DNA of 64,000 nucleotides from NCBI GenBank assembly GCA_024710405.1, contig JANJUV010000010.1:1-64000 (forward strand), read 5' to 3'. Origin of the DNA: Bacteroidales bacterium. Lineage in GTDB: Bacteria; Bacteroidota; Bacteroidia; Bacteroidales; F082. The translations under genes and the position numbers were made by a program. Each line of letters opens with the position of its first letter. Positions within the stretch are counted from its first letter, which is position 1. The notes beneath the pieces are model-generated. The model did no database searches. It saw nothing but the letters and a program-made list of their open reading frames with translations, and was not told where the DNA came from. This document shows positions 24,479-33,327 of this stretch, one piece after another.

Positions 24479-25576
24479 ATGAAACAACCAAAAACAAAAA
24501 CTTTCCGGCGTTCAGCACGAAAACTTGGCAAAGCAGGTAGTTCGGCAAAAACGGGTTTGGCACCCGGAAGTCTGGTGCATATCGGACAGATAAAAGTCAG
24601 CGAAGTATGGGCTGATTTGATCGAATATGACAGGCATGGTTATCAGATAACATCAAAAATTGATGTCAACAACCTAAAAATCAATAAAGAGAGAAACACA
24701 TGGTTGCGTATCACAGGATTACACGACGAACAGATCATTGCTATGCTCGGCAAACATTTGGGTATTGACGCACTGGTACTTGAAGATATAGTGAACACAG
24801 GACAGCGACCCAAATCGGAGGCAACAGCCGACATGATCTTTCTGACACTTAAAACCATGCATCAGGAAGAAAAGGGGAGCGAAATTAACTCAGATCAAAT
24901 AAGCCTGATCCTGAAAAAGAATCTGCTGATCAGTTTTCATGAAAGCGATCTTCGCATATTTGATCCGCTGTTTAGTCGTTTTGAAAATCCTGAGGGACGA
25001 TTACGTACACTGAATACCGACTATCTTTTTTATGCCATAACAGACCTGATTGTCGATCAGTATTTCAAGGTGATAGAACAATTGGGTGAATCCATTGACC
25101 AGCTTGAGGATGGCATGAGTGCCCTGCCGGACAAAATTGTGGCCGATACGATACATTTCATCCGAAAAGACCTGCTTTTTATCAGAAAATGCATTTATCC
25201 CCTTCGTGATGCTATGCTCCAAATGCTAAGAGATGACCATCCCTTGATTCAAAGAGACAACTTGCGCTATTTTGGTGATGTAGCCGACCATCTGATGCAG
25301 ATGATCGATATTACGGAAACATACCGTGAACTGAACAGCGGCATCAGGGATGTGTTTTATTCGGCACAAAGCAATCGAATGAATCAGATTATGAAGGTAT
25401 TAACAATAATCGGTACTATTTTTATACCACTTACATTCATCGTTGGGGTATATGGGATGAATTTTGTCCATATGCCCGAACTTAAATGGAGGTATGGTTA
25501 TGCTGCTATTTGGCTGTTGATGGCAGCTGTAGCGCTAGTGATGCTGCTGATGTTCAAAAAGAGGAGGTGGTTGTAA
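24479..25576 (+). CDS. corA: CorA-type Mg2+/Co2+ channel
   Basis: The 365-residue protein is a CorA metal ion channel. It has a long acidic and helical cytoplasmic domain and two C-terminal transmembrane segments, with the GMN signature in VGVYGMNFVHMPE at about 326-328. The end is strongly basic (FKKRRWL), as expected for CorA. An N-terminal extension rich in Lys and Arg (KTKTFRRSARKLGKAG) precedes the conserved domain and is longer than in the enteric proteins. Mg2+ uptake is the likely role. A hairpin follows the gene at 25608. Confidence 0.93.
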   Translation: MKQPKTKTFRRSARKLGKAGSSAKTGLAPGSLVHIGQIKVSEVWADLIEYDRHGYQITSKIDVNNLKINKERNTWLRITGLHDEQIIAMLGKHLGIDALVLEDIVNTGQRPKSEATADMIFLTLKTMHQEEKGSEINSDQISLILKKNLLISFHESDLRIFDPLFSRFENPEGRLRTLNTDYLFYAITDLIVDQYFKVIEQLGESIDQLEDGMSALPDKIVADTIHFIRKDLLFIRKCIYPLRDAMLQMLRDDHPLIQRDNLRYFGDVADHLMQMIDITETYRELNSGIRDVFYSAQSNRMNQIMKVLTIIGTIFIPLTFIVGVYGMNFVHMPELKWRYGYAAIWLLMAAVALVMLLMFKKRRWL

Positions 25577-25607
25577 ACGTTCGTCAGTATGCAGCTCTTG
25601 CTTGTTT

Positions 25608-25625
25608 AGGGTTTTTTTAAACCCT
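25608..25625 (+). terminator. Possible terminator after corA
   Basis: AGGGTTT and AAACCCT form a seven-base-pair stem around a TTTT loop, 32 bp after the corA stop. No long T-run follows, so its strength is doubtful. Confidence 0.4.
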
Positions 25626-25650
25626 TCTGGTTTATTGGATACCTTTACCT

Positions 25651-25658
25651 TACCTTTG
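25651..25658 (+). promoter_or_regulatory. Predicted -7 element (TACCTTTG) of thioredoxin operon
   Basis: TACCTTTG lies 19 bp before the ATG at 25678. A TTTA/TTGG stretch sits about 16-20 bp upstream, a fair position for a -33 element. Confidence 0.55.
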
Positions 25659-25677
25659 TATCATCAAATCTGCTGCA

Positions 25678-26100
25678 ATGAACTATGTTATCTGGGCTGT
25701 GTTAGCGGCCATGCTTGCCTATCTGATAATCAACACCGTCCGTCGCTACAGGCAACTGAAGAATTTTAACCCTGCTGACGAAAGCAGTAAATTGCGCACT
25801 TTAACCGATGATACTTTTGACAAAGGCATAGCAAAAGGTATTGTGCTTGTTGACTTCTGGGCTGCATGGTGTGCGCCCTGTCGCATGATGGCACCAGTGC
25901 TCAGCGAGATGGCCGAAGAACTCGACGGGAAAGCAGTTATTGCCAAAATCGATGTGGATGCCAACAAAAAAATGGCTGCACAGTATGGCATACGTTCCAT
26001 TCCAACATTAATACTTTTCAAAGAAGGCAAACAAGTGAACAAGTTTACAGGTGTTAAAAGCAAACAGGCCCTGCTAAAGGCAATCCGGGAGCATTTATAG
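25678..26100 (+). CDS. Membrane-anchored thioredoxin
   Basis: The 140-residue protein joins an N-terminal membrane helix (residues 3-20, MNYVIWAVLAAMLAYLIINT) to a thioredoxin domain. The active site is WCAPC with Cys65 and Cys68, and the cis-proline segment is IRSIPTLILF. A basic stretch (RRYRQLK) follows the helix, so the positive-inside rule places the thioredoxin domain in the cytoplasm. It would reduce disulfides near the membrane or supply electrons to a membrane partner. The DUF6132 gene starts 4 bp after its stop and is a likely partner. Confidence 0.9.
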   Translation: MNYVIWAVLAAMLAYLIINTVRRYRQLKNFNPADESSKLRTLTDDTFDKGIAKGIVLVDFWAAWCAPCRMMAPVLSEMAEELDGKAVIAKIDVDANKKMAAQYGIRSIPTLILFKEGKQVNKFTGVKSKQALLKAIREHL

Positions 26101-26104
26101 TGCC

Positions 26105-26362
26105 ATGAAAAAGAAAACTTTTCGAAAGTTGAATGCGAAAGCAGTTAAACCAAAACTTGTTTTGGGTTTGTTTTCAGTTTGGAGTATTGCCGGAATGCTG
26201 CTGGGAGGTCTGGGAGGTTTTGTGTATTACCGCACTATCGGCTGCCATTTCGAGAAATGTGCATTTGTCTCCAATCCCTATCTGAGCATCCTCTGGGGGG
26301 CTTTACTGGCACTCATCATTGCCGAGGTTATCAGGATAATCACGATAACCGATGAATCTTAA
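26105..26362 (+). CDS. DUF6132-like small membrane protein
   Basis: The 85-residue product has a basic N-terminal tail, a glycine-rich membrane helix (MLLGGLGGFVYY, around residues 30-45), a short loop with the cysteine pair GCHFEKC and the SNPY motif, and a second hydrophobic helix. This is the pattern of the DUF6132 family, whose conserved cysteines flank a short loop. The tight linkage to the membrane thioredoxin and the cysteine pair suggest redox exchange between the two, but no function is known. Confidence 0.78.
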   Translation: MKKKTFRKLNAKAVKPKLVLGLFSVWSIAGMLLGGLGGFVYYRTIGCHFEKCAFVSNPYLSILWGALLALIIAEVIRIITITDES

Positions 26363-26407
26363 ACCATATCGCATGGTATTGACCGTATTGTACGATGATC
26401 TCCCAAA

Positions 26408-27544
26408 ATGTACTCTGTGATGGCGCAGAATGCACGCATCTTGGTATTGGCCGACCCGCTCGACAACCAGCATGCCGGTATACATGTGTACACCCGTGAA
26501 TGGCTCAGGGTACTCGATAATATTCAGTCCGGCAATAAATACTATGTTGCAAGGCTAAACAAAACAAATGAGTTCAAAAATATCACTGAAATTGTGCTCC
26601 CCATGCCTGAGCTACTTTTCGGTGGAAGGGCCAGCAGACTTTTTTTTCAATTGCCTGCGCTGGCCAGAGAAATTGGGGCAGATATTGTTGTTGAACCGGC
26701 GCATTTCGGACCATTCATGCTTCCGGCACACATAAAAAGGGTGACCGTGATCCACGACCTGACTCCAGTGAAGTTTCCGCACTGGCATCGCTTTCACAGT
26801 CAGATGGCCCAACGGCTGCTACTGAAATCAATACTCCGTAAAGCTTCCCTGATCGTCACAAATTCAAAGGCCACCTCGGCTGACCTGATCGAATATGCCA
26901 ATGTAGCTCCGAATCGAGTAGCGATGGTATATCCGGGGGTTACTCCTTTCCTGAAAGTTGAAGCCGAACCCAGGATATTGCTGAATTACGGCATTGACAG
27001 GCCCTATTTCTTTTTTGCCGGGACAATTGAGCCCCGAAAAAACCTGAGGGGATTGCTCCGTGCCTATCAGTTGTTCCGGGAACAAACGAATCTTGACCAC
27101 CAGCTTGTACTTACTGGTGCAAAAGGATGGAAATCAGGTTCTTTTTTCGATGAGTTGAGCACACATCCGTTTCAGAAAGATATTATCCTGACTGGCTATG
27201 TTCCGGCCGAACACCTGCAACTTCTGTATGCTGGCGCACTGGCATTTGTGTTTCCGAGTTTTTATGAAGGTTTTGGTTTTCCGGTTGTCGAGGCCATGAA
27301 ATGTGGTTGTCCTGTGTTGTGCAGCAATGCCGGAAGCCTTCCCGAAGCAGGAGGGCCCGCAGCTTTGTATTTTGATCCGGCCGACCACGATCTCCTTGCC
27401 CGATTAATGAAGCATATTGCTGAGGATGAAAGTTCCCGCTCCGAACTTATTGAAAAAGGATTTTCGCATGCAGAAAGATTCAACTGGGAAAATATGGCCC
27501 ATATGATGGACGAACATTTTACAATGCTATTTTCTGGTCAATGA
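26408..27544 (+). CDS. GT4-family glycosyltransferase
   Basis: The 378-residue protein is a GT-B fold glycosyltransferase of family GT4. The N-terminal domain carries VIHDLTPVKFPHWHRF and the C-terminal nucleotide-sugar domain has FFAGTIEPRKNLRGLL and the EX7E motif in YEGFGFPVVEAMKCGCPVLC. It most resembles mannosyltransferases involved in cell-surface glycan assembly. No signal peptide or membrane helix is seen; it would act at the cytoplasmic side. Its stop codon overlaps the ATG of the next glycosyltransferase by 4 bp (ATGA), so the two are coupled. Confidence 0.9.
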   Translation: MYSVMAQNARILVLADPLDNQHAGIHVYTREWLRVLDNIQSGNKYYVARLNKTNEFKNITEIVLPMPELLFGGRASRLFFQLPALAREIGADIVVEPAHFGPFMLPAHIKRVTVIHDLTPVKFPHWHRFHSQMAQRLLLKSILRKASLIVTNSKATSADLIEYANVAPNRVAMVYPGVTPFLKVEAEPRILLNYGIDRPYFFFAGTIEPRKNLRGLLRAYQLFREQTNLDHQLVLTGAKGWKSGSFFDELSTHPFQKDIILTGYVPAEHLQLLYAGALAFVFPSFYEGFGFPVVEAMKCGCPVLCSNAGSLPEAGGPAALYFDPADHDLLARLMKHIAEDESSRSELIEKGFSHAERFNWENMAHMMDEHFTMLFSGQ

Positions 27545-28635
27545 AGATTGTATTTGCTGTAGAACATTTCAGACCCTATGTGGGTGGTGTGGAGCAGCTC
27601 TTTGGCAGCCTGGCCGACGCTCTTGTTGCTCAAGGCCATGAGGTTGTTGTCGTTACATCGCGCTACAGACCTGATCTTCACAAAATTGAAATATCAGGAA
27701 AATTAAAGATTCTTCGAACCGGCAGAAACAGATTCTGGTTCACCTTTTTAAGTGTGTTTTCCTTGTTGCGCGAAGCGAAGCATACCGATCTCGTACATAC
27801 CACTTCGTACAACGCTGCTTTGCCGGCCTGGCTTGCCGCAAGGCTGTGCAGGAAACCGGTGGTAGTCACTTTTCATGAATTCTGGGGTAAGCTCTGGTTT
27901 ACATTGCCATACATGAATCGTTTTCAGCGCCCTTTGTTTTATCTGTTTGAGCAATTACTTATCAGGTTAAATTTCAATGTTTTTGTTGGAGTGTCAAACC
28001 ATACAACCACCATGCTCCTCAGAAATACCAGAAAAGAAGTTATCCGGATTTATAACGGGCTTAACTATAATGAGTTTGCAGAAAGAGGTAGTAATAAGAC
28101 GAATACTGCATTTACTTTTGCTTTTTTCGGACGAGCAGGAAGTTCCAAAGGCCTTGATATGCTGTTGCCAGCCGCTGAGGAGTATATGGATTTGGATTCT
28201 GAAGCGCGTTTCTGTCTGATTGTCCCGCGTCATAATACCGATGCTTTCATACACACTGAAAGAATGATCAACTCATTCAGGCATAAAGAGCGACTGGAGG
28301 TTTTTCACCATCTTGACCGATCAGCAGTGTTCGAAAAGATTCAGCAGGCGGATTGTGTTGTTATCCCAAGCTATAATGAAGGGTTTTGTTTTGCCGCAGC
28401 CGAAGCCGTTGCACTCGGTATTCCGGTGATTAGTTCTGGCAGAGGAGCTTTGCCCGAAGTGGTTAGCGGAAAATTCATTCACCTTAGCTCGCTGGGTATT
28501 CCGCAGTTGGTTGATGCCCTGCATAGGGCAAAGCAGGGTATGTGGCAGGAAAAGCCAAATGTTCAGTTTCATTTGGATGATACGGTTAAGGAGTATCTTG
28601 AGTTATACAAACAAACGATATTAATCAAGCCCTGA
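27541..28635 (+). CDS. GT4-family glycosyltransferase
   Basis: The 364-residue enzyme starts with EHFRPYVGGVEQLFGSLADA, the glycine-rich acceptor loop of GT4 transferases, and carries the EX7E motif in NEGFCFAAAEAVALGIPVIS. The pair with the preceding gene suggests sequential sugar additions to one glycan. Donor and acceptor cannot be told from sequence. No other polysaccharide or lipid-carrier genes lie next to the pair. Confidence 0.9.
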   Translation: MKIVFAVEHFRPYVGGVEQLFGSLADALVAQGHEVVVVTSRYRPDLHKIEISGKLKILRTGRNRFWFTFLSVFSLLREAKHTDLVHTTSYNAALPAWLAARLCRKPVVVTFHEFWGKLWFTLPYMNRFQRPLFYLFEQLLIRLNFNVFVGVSNHTTTMLLRNTRKEVIRIYNGLNYNEFAERGSNKTNTAFTFAFFGRAGSSKGLDMLLPAAEEYMDLDSEARFCLIVPRHNTDAFIHTERMINSFRHKERLEVFHHLDRSAVFEKIQQADCVVIPSYNEGFCFAAAEAVALGIPVISSGRGALPEVVSGKFIHLSSLGIPQLVDALHRAKQGMWQEKPNVQFHLDDTVKEYLELYKQTILIKP

Positions 28636-28910
28636 AGTTCACAATGGCAAGCACATTTTGCAATGAGTCTTCAGGTGAACATAACAACATATCAAAGAAG
28701 TAGTCACAGATAAAAGTGAACGTCAAATGTTTTGCAGACCTTATCGCATAAATATCTGCCCCGATCTGTAAACAATTTATCATTTTGGCTGTATAACCTC
28801 AGCTATTAAACATGCCGCGTTATCTTTACCTGTTTATTTTAAGAGTCGCAGTATAAAAAGCTTTAACGGCTGTATTAAGAGAATTAAGGTGTTTTGGAGG
28901 AAAGAATGCA

Positions 28911-30011
28911 ATGAGAATGTCTATCCGATTTGACCAGTGGATCAGTGAATTATACGTTTTAGGGATTATAATACTGCTTCTTTTGCCTTATGCAGGTGTA
29001 TTCGCACAGAAGACAGCAGTTGAAGTTGAATTACGTCCACGAACAGATTACATTGAAAAAGTTGACACGCTTTTGAATATTAAATTGGATGGTCATACGG
29101 AATATACACGTTTTGAAGTGGTTGGAAATGGCTTTCTTTACGACATACGACCAAACATCAGTATTAGTACCAGAATGTCCTTGAGCTATAGGTTCATTTC
29201 AATTGGTTTGGGATATAAACCGTCATTCATCCCCGGAAACAATGATACCAAGATGCAGGGCAAAACGAGTGCCATTGGTTTTGGTATTACACTTCAGCCC
29301 GGACACTGGTATCAGGATGTGCAGTTTAATTATGTTAAGGGCTACTATCTGCATAACACAATAGATTACGATCAGAATTGGGTTGAGGGCAAAGATGCCT
29401 ATATAACATTCCCTGAATTAAAAACAGCATCTATAAAAGGAGCAACAGGTTACAAACTGAACAAAAACCTTTCATTGAAGGCAGCAAGCAGCAAGACAGA
29501 GATGCAGTTGCGGAGTGCCGGAAGTTTCCTTCCCTTTTTATTTTATGAATACTACGAAACGGACAACATAAAGGCCGGACAAACTCATTTCTCAGGGCAG
29601 CGATCAACTAATTTCGACATTGTTCTGTCCCCCAGCTATGCACATGCTTTTGTTTTTAGACATGGATTTTACACTTTTTTCGGTCTGTTTCCCGGAATCG
29701 GCCTGCAATACACCAAACTAAGGACCTATCAGGATGGAATTGAGTATCCTGCACATTCTTCTAATGTATTGTTCCGACTACTGGAACGTGCTGCAATTGG
29801 ATATAACTCACGAAAGTTTTTTGCAGGGGCCGAACTTACAATGTCCCAATCATCGAAAAAGCAACACAGCACTTCAGTAACAACAAACGCGAATTACGCT
29901 TATTTCAGGATTTTTGCAGGCTATCGCTTTGATGCTTTCAACTTATTAAAAAAGGAAACAGATGTTGTCAAAAGCCTTGCACCTCCAATAATACAAGATA
30001 TGCTTGAATAA
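28911..30011 (+). CDS. DUF4421-family outer-membrane protein
   Basis: The 366-residue protein has an N-terminal hydrophobic signal (about residues 15-34, ending GVFAQ) and a long alternating pattern of aromatic and polar residues that fits an outer-membrane beta-barrel. It matches the DUF4421 family (segments ISTRMSLSYRFISIGLGYKP and a PGHWYQDVQF strand). The function of the family is not established. Unusually for this genome a GGAGG sequence lies 11-15 bp upstream of the ATG. A strong terminator follows the gene at 30025. Confidence 0.85.
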   Translation: MRMSIRFDQWISELYVLGIIILLLLPYAGVFAQKTAVEVELRPRTDYIEKVDTLLNIKLDGHTEYTRFEVVGNGFLYDIRPNISISTRMSLSYRFISIGLGYKPSFIPGNNDTKMQGKTSAIGFGITLQPGHWYQDVQFNYVKGYYLHNTIDYDQNWVEGKDAYITFPELKTASIKGATGYKLNKNLSLKAASSKTEMQLRSAGSFLPFLFYEYYETDNIKAGQTHFSGQRSTNFDIVLSPSYAHAFVFRHGFYTFFGLFPGIGLQYTKLRTYQDGIEYPAHSSNVLFRLLERAAIGYNSRKFFAGAELTMSQSSKKQHSTSVTTNANYAYFRIFAGYRFDAFNLLKKETDVVKSLAPPIIQDMLE

Positions 30012-30024
30012 AAGGATAATAGGA

Positions 30025-30062
30025 AAAACGCCATTGTTCTTTTGCAAGAAAAATGGCGTTTT
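30025..30062 (+). terminator. Rho-independent terminator after DUF4421 gene
   Basis: AAAACGCCATT and its inverted copy AATGGCGTTTT form an eleven-base-pair stem with a 16-base loop and end in T residues, 13 bp after the stop codon. Confidence 0.85.
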
Positions 30063-30136
30063 ATAGATGAATCAAACCTGTGAATCCTGATAACCTCCAT
30101 GTCCGGTCAGGCCAATAAGCCTGAATGGCAATACAT

Positions 30137-30430
30137 TTATTTTTTAACTTCTACAGTCTGAACATTGATAGTGACAATGCCAGTAAAAGCTGAGATTACA
30201 TAATCAATGAATTTAACCTGCACCTTAATGGTGTAATCAGAGGCACCTCCGGCCATTTGTTTGGAATCTACATTGTTGATCGGAATCAGGCCAAAAAGAG
30301 CGTACCATTGTTTTTCAGCAACAGTAACACCTGTTTTAGCACCTGAGCCAACTGTGTGAATGGTAGTCATACACGATGACAATGCAACAGCAAGAGATAA
30401 TGCTACAAACAAGAATTTGATTTTTTTCAT
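30137..30430 (-). CDS. Bor/Iss-like small lipoprotein
   Basis: The 97-residue product has the lipobox LSSC (Cys20) and a body like the lambda Bor family: a WYALFGLIP segment, a Gly/Gly-Ala turn and a final hydrophobic block with VISAFTGIVTINVQTVEV. Family members are outer-membrane lipoproteins linked to serum resistance in phage-carrying enterobacteria; in Bacteroidota the role is unknown. It lies 11 bp behind another lipoprotein gene and may share its transcript. Confidence 0.7.
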   Translation of the reverse strand: MKKIKFLFVALSLAVALSSCMTTIHTVGSGAKTGVTVAEKQWYALFGLIPINNVDSKQMAGGASDYTIKVQVKFIDYVISAFTGIVTINVQTVEVKK

Positions 30431-30441
30431 AAGTTATAAAT

Positions 30442-31026
30442 TTAATTGGTTAATGAATAAACTGAACCTATTGAGGATTCTACAGATTTCATGGTTTCAG
30501 GGCTTGCGCCGGTTTTTACAACATAATTGAGCTCCAGTATCCCTGGCTGATTGCGGATAAAAATTTTAAACACAACAAGCTGAGGATTCTGCAAAACAAT
30601 TTGTTGCATTGCGAGGCTTTTATAGATGAAGCTGTCACTCATCACTGAACTCCAAGTGGAATCCGAATTGTACCATGTGTTCGGATCTTTGAAAATGCGG
30701 TTTACGAGGGCAGTATCAGATGACGGATAATCCTGAACTAGCAGCATGTTTTCTTGTTCCGGCGCGTAGTACATTGCCTTAATGCCGGCAAACAAATTGT
30801 TTGCTATAGTGTCAGAAAAAAACTGCCTGCTGTCGGCAGAATCCCATCCGGCCGGTGGATAAACGCCAAGTTCTGCAGTATTGGAATAAAATGCTTGCTG
30901 CGCCAGCCGTGCCGTGTCTACATGAAACATCATGTCAACTGATGACCGTTCCGGGATGCCATAGTTACATGATGCACACATCCAAAAGATTGTGCCGGTT
31001 ACAATCAATGCTAAATTGCTTTTCAA
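30442..31026 (-). CDS. Hypothetical lipoprotein
   Basis: The 194-residue protein has a hydrophobic N-terminus ending in CASC (Cys20), a likely lipobox. The body contains many Trp, Tyr and Ser residues and no motif I recognise. It precedes the Bor-like gene by 11 bp on the same strand; the two-component genes lie upstream. A link to envelope stress is suggested only by this neighbourhood. Confidence 0.65.
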   Translation of the reverse strand: MKSNLALIVTGTIFWMCASCNYGIPERSSVDMMFHVDTARLAQQAFYSNTAELGVYPPAGWDSADSRQFFSDTIANNLFAGIKAMYYAPEQENMLLVQDYPSSDTALVNRIFKDPNTWYNSDSTWSSVMSDSFIYKSLAMQQIVLQNPQLVVFKIFIRNQPGILELNYVVKTGASPETMKSVESSIGSVYSLTN

Positions 31027-31139
31027 TGGTTGAATTTAGGAGTGCTAAAATAAGCACAAAAATTGTAAAAGGGATAAAAAGTGCAGTTCAGGTATTGAAA
31101 AAATGTCGATGTTCAGTTAAAAAACACTCAGGTACAATG

Positions 31140-31880
31140 TTATTCACGTTGCAGATTTTCTGCATTATTTTCCTTTACCTCCAGCCTGAATCCACTTCCA
31201 TGAATGTTTATGATGCTTACATCGGGGTCGTCGCGGAGGTATTTGCGCAGACGTGTGATAAAAACATCCATACTCCGGCCAATGAAATAATCACTTTCGC
31301 CCCAGACAGTCTTGAGGGCCATATCGCGTGTGAGTAATTTATTCTTGTTCAGGCAAAGCAATTTGAGCAGGGCAGCTTCTTTACGGGTCAGGGTTTGGTC
31401 GCCATGTTCTGATCTGAGTACCATATTCGAAAGATCAAAAGTAAACCTGCCAATCTGATACTGATCTTCCTCGTCGTTAAATTCCTGAAAAGGTGTTCTG
31501 GCGCAACGACGCATGATCGCTCTGATACGAAGGTTGAGCTCTTCGGTGCTGAAAGGTTTGGTGATGTAGTCATCACATCCAAGCTGAAAGCCTTTGATGC
31601 GGTCTTCTTTGAGCGATTTTGCTGTAAGGAAGATGATCGGAACGGAAGGATCTTTCTCGCGGATAGCTGCTGACAATGTAAACCCGTCCATCTTGGGAAG
31701 CATAACATCGAGGATGCAGAGGTCAAATTTGCCCTTTTTGAATTTTCGAAGTCCTTCTTCCCCGTCAGTAGCCAACTGTGTTTCGAACTGCATTAATTCC
31801 AAATAGTCCTGAAGCAGCATACTCAGATTGGGATCGTCCTCAACCACAAGAATCTGAATTTTCTGATGGGTTTTATTCAT
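31140..31880 (-). CDS. OmpR-family response regulator, RprY-like
   Basis: The 246-residue regulator has a receiver domain (1-125) with the phosphoacceptor Asp58 in CILDVMLPKMDGF and acidic residues EDD at 14-16, and a C-terminal winged helix (about 145-240) ending with FITRLRKYLRDDPDVSIINIHGSGFR. It overlaps the sensor kinase gene by 8 bp. In Bacteroides the closest well-known pair with this layout is RprXY; I infer a similar role in envelope or stress control but cannot confirm orthology. It probably binds DNA as a phosphorylated dimer. Confidence 0.9.
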   Translation of the reverse strand: MNKTHQKIQILVVEDDPNLSMLLQDYLELMQFETQLATDGEEGLRKFKKGKFDLCILDVMLPKMDGFTLSAAIREKDPSVPIIFLTAKSLKEDRIKGFQLGCDDYITKPFSTEELNLRIRAIMRRCARTPFQEFNDEEDQYQIGRFTFDLSNMVLRSEHGDQTLTRKEAALLKLLCLNKNKLLTRDMALKTVWGESDYFIGRSMDVFITRLRKYLRDDPDVSIINIHGSGFRLEVKENNAENLQRE

Positions 31881-33174
31881 CGCTGACCGGATTATGTTCG
31901 TTGATGTATGGCAAAAATACAGTAAATCTGGAACCTTTGCCCGGTTCGCTTTCTACACTGATATTGCCCTGATGCAATTCAACAAGGCGTTTCACATAAT
32001 AAAGACCCAGCCCGAAACCTTTTACATCGTGACGGTCACCGGTGTGTACCCTGTATAGATTTTTAAAGATCAAATGCTGATTTTGTGTGGCTATGCCAAT
32101 GCCCTGATCTGCAACATGTACATAAACACCATGACGATCCGATTCGGTCGAGATGGTTATTACAGGTGGTTTGTCCGAATATTTAATCGCATTGTCAATC
32201 AGATTCGAGAACACATTCATAAGGTGCATTCTGTCGCCTGATATCTCGCCCGGCTCAGCCTGATAGCGTGTTTCGATGTGCCCATTCTTTTCATTTATTT
32301 GCAGATCAAATATCTCCGTGGCCTTGTCGAGCAGGCGATGAATGTCAACAGATCTTAGTTTGAGCTTAACTTCTCCTTTATCTATAGTGGCTATCTGAAG
32401 CACCTGCTCAACCTGTTTCTGAAGACGATTGTTTTCGTCGAACACTACTGAGGCATACCTGCTTACTTTGTCGGCTGACTGATTCACTTCGGGTTTCATC
32501 AGCATTTCGGCAGCCAGCGAGATGGTTGAAATGGGTGTTTTAAACTCATGTGTCATGTTATTGATGAAATCAGTTTTCATCTCCGAAAGTTTCTTTTGAC
32601 GGAAGACTGTGCTGACAGTGTACCAGAAACTCAGGAAAACCAACACAATGAATCCGGCCGACAACAACATCCAGCCAAGTATTTGTTTGAGAATCATTGC
32701 CTGCTGATTTGGGAAATACACGGTCATGTAATAATCACCAGGTGAAAACAAAGCGCTTATGCTGATTTGATGTTCCGAATGTATCAGATTGTCAGTGTCT
32801 TCGCCATAGCTTCCCATGGAAAACCTTCCGGTTCGTTTGTTATAAATGGCGTATTCGTAGTCCTTGTTTATTTTCATGCAGCCCATCTCAAGTCTCATCA
32901 GCGAATCGAGCCTGTCGGGGCGGATAACATCCGTAACATGTGTCTTTTCAATGATGCACGGATCTGGCGACTGCAATTGCTTTAATGTCGAATCGTTATG
33001 CAATAGAATCAATTGATTCAACACACTCTTCATGCCGATAAGGACACTGCCTTTGAACTGTTCTTCCTTCAGATACAATGCATTACGCACCCAATAAACC
33101 TGAGTAAACACAACCCCGAAAAGAGATAACAAAGCAACAGAAATGATCAGTTTAAAGAGGCTTTTCTTCATCAT
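31873..33174 (-). CDS. Sensor histidine kinase, RprX-like
   Basis: The 433-residue kinase has membrane helices at about 8-26 and 163-185 bounding a periplasmic sensor of roughly 135 residues. The HisKA domain carries His209 in NNMTHEFKTPISTIS. The ATP-binding domain shows the N box FSNLIDNAIKYS, the G1 box DQGIGI and the G2 box GFGLGLY. There is no HAMP domain between the second helix and His209, only a short linker. It is the upstream gene of the pair and has its own -7 element. The signal sensed is unknown. Confidence 0.9.
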   Translation of the reverse strand: MMKKSLFKLIISVALLSLFGVVFTQVYWVRNALYLKEEQFKGSVLIGMKSVLNQLILLHNDSTLKQLQSPDPCIIEKTHVTDVIRPDRLDSLMRLEMGCMKINKDYEYAIYNKRTGRFSMGSYGEDTDNLIHSEHQISISALFSPGDYYMTVYFPNQQAMILKQILGWMLLSAGFIVLVFLSFWYTVSTVFRQKKLSEMKTDFINNMTHEFKTPISTISLAAEMLMKPEVNQSADKVSRYASVVFDENNRLQKQVEQVLQIATIDKGEVKLKLRSVDIHRLLDKATEIFDLQINEKNGHIETRYQAEPGEISGDRMHLMNVFSNLIDNAIKYSDKPPVITISTESDRHGVYVHVADQGIGIATQNQHLIFKNLYRVHTGDRHDVKGFGLGLYYVKRLVELHQGNISVESEPGKGSRFTVFLPYINEHNPVSDE

Positions 33175-33190
33175 ACACAGCTTCAGGCTT

Positions 33191-33198
33191 CAAAATTA
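33191..33198 (-). promoter_or_regulatory. Predicted -7 element (TAATTTTG) of kinase operon
   Basis: TAATTTTG on the minus strand, 16 bp before the kinase ATG at 33174. It diverges from the promoter at 33285. Confidence 0.5.
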
Positions 33199-33284
33199 CG
33201 GAGGGGACAGGTGTTTTTGACGTTCTTAACATATCATTAACAGTATTTAACAGCCCATTAACAGACGAAGTTAGTTGACGGATG

Positions 33285-33292
33285 TATTTTTG
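33285..33292 (+). promoter_or_regulatory. Predicted -7 element (TATTTTTG) of Lys/Asp/Cys-rich gene
   Basis: TATTTTTG, 35 bp before the ATG at 33328, matching the Bacteroidota consensus. Confidence 0.55.
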
Positions 33293-33327
33293 TCAGCAAA
33301 TAAGTAACCTATAAAAAATTCAAACTC

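Noticed and set aside
28636-28910. Possible small RNA in the 275-bp gap before the DUF4421 gene
   Set aside because: A TATCTTTA box is present at 28821 but no terminator or stable structure of its own; it can simply serve the DUF4421 gene.
30442-31026. Possible membrane-embedded partner of the Bor-like lipoprotein
   Set aside because: The only hydrophobic part is the signal; I kept it as a plain lipoprotein.
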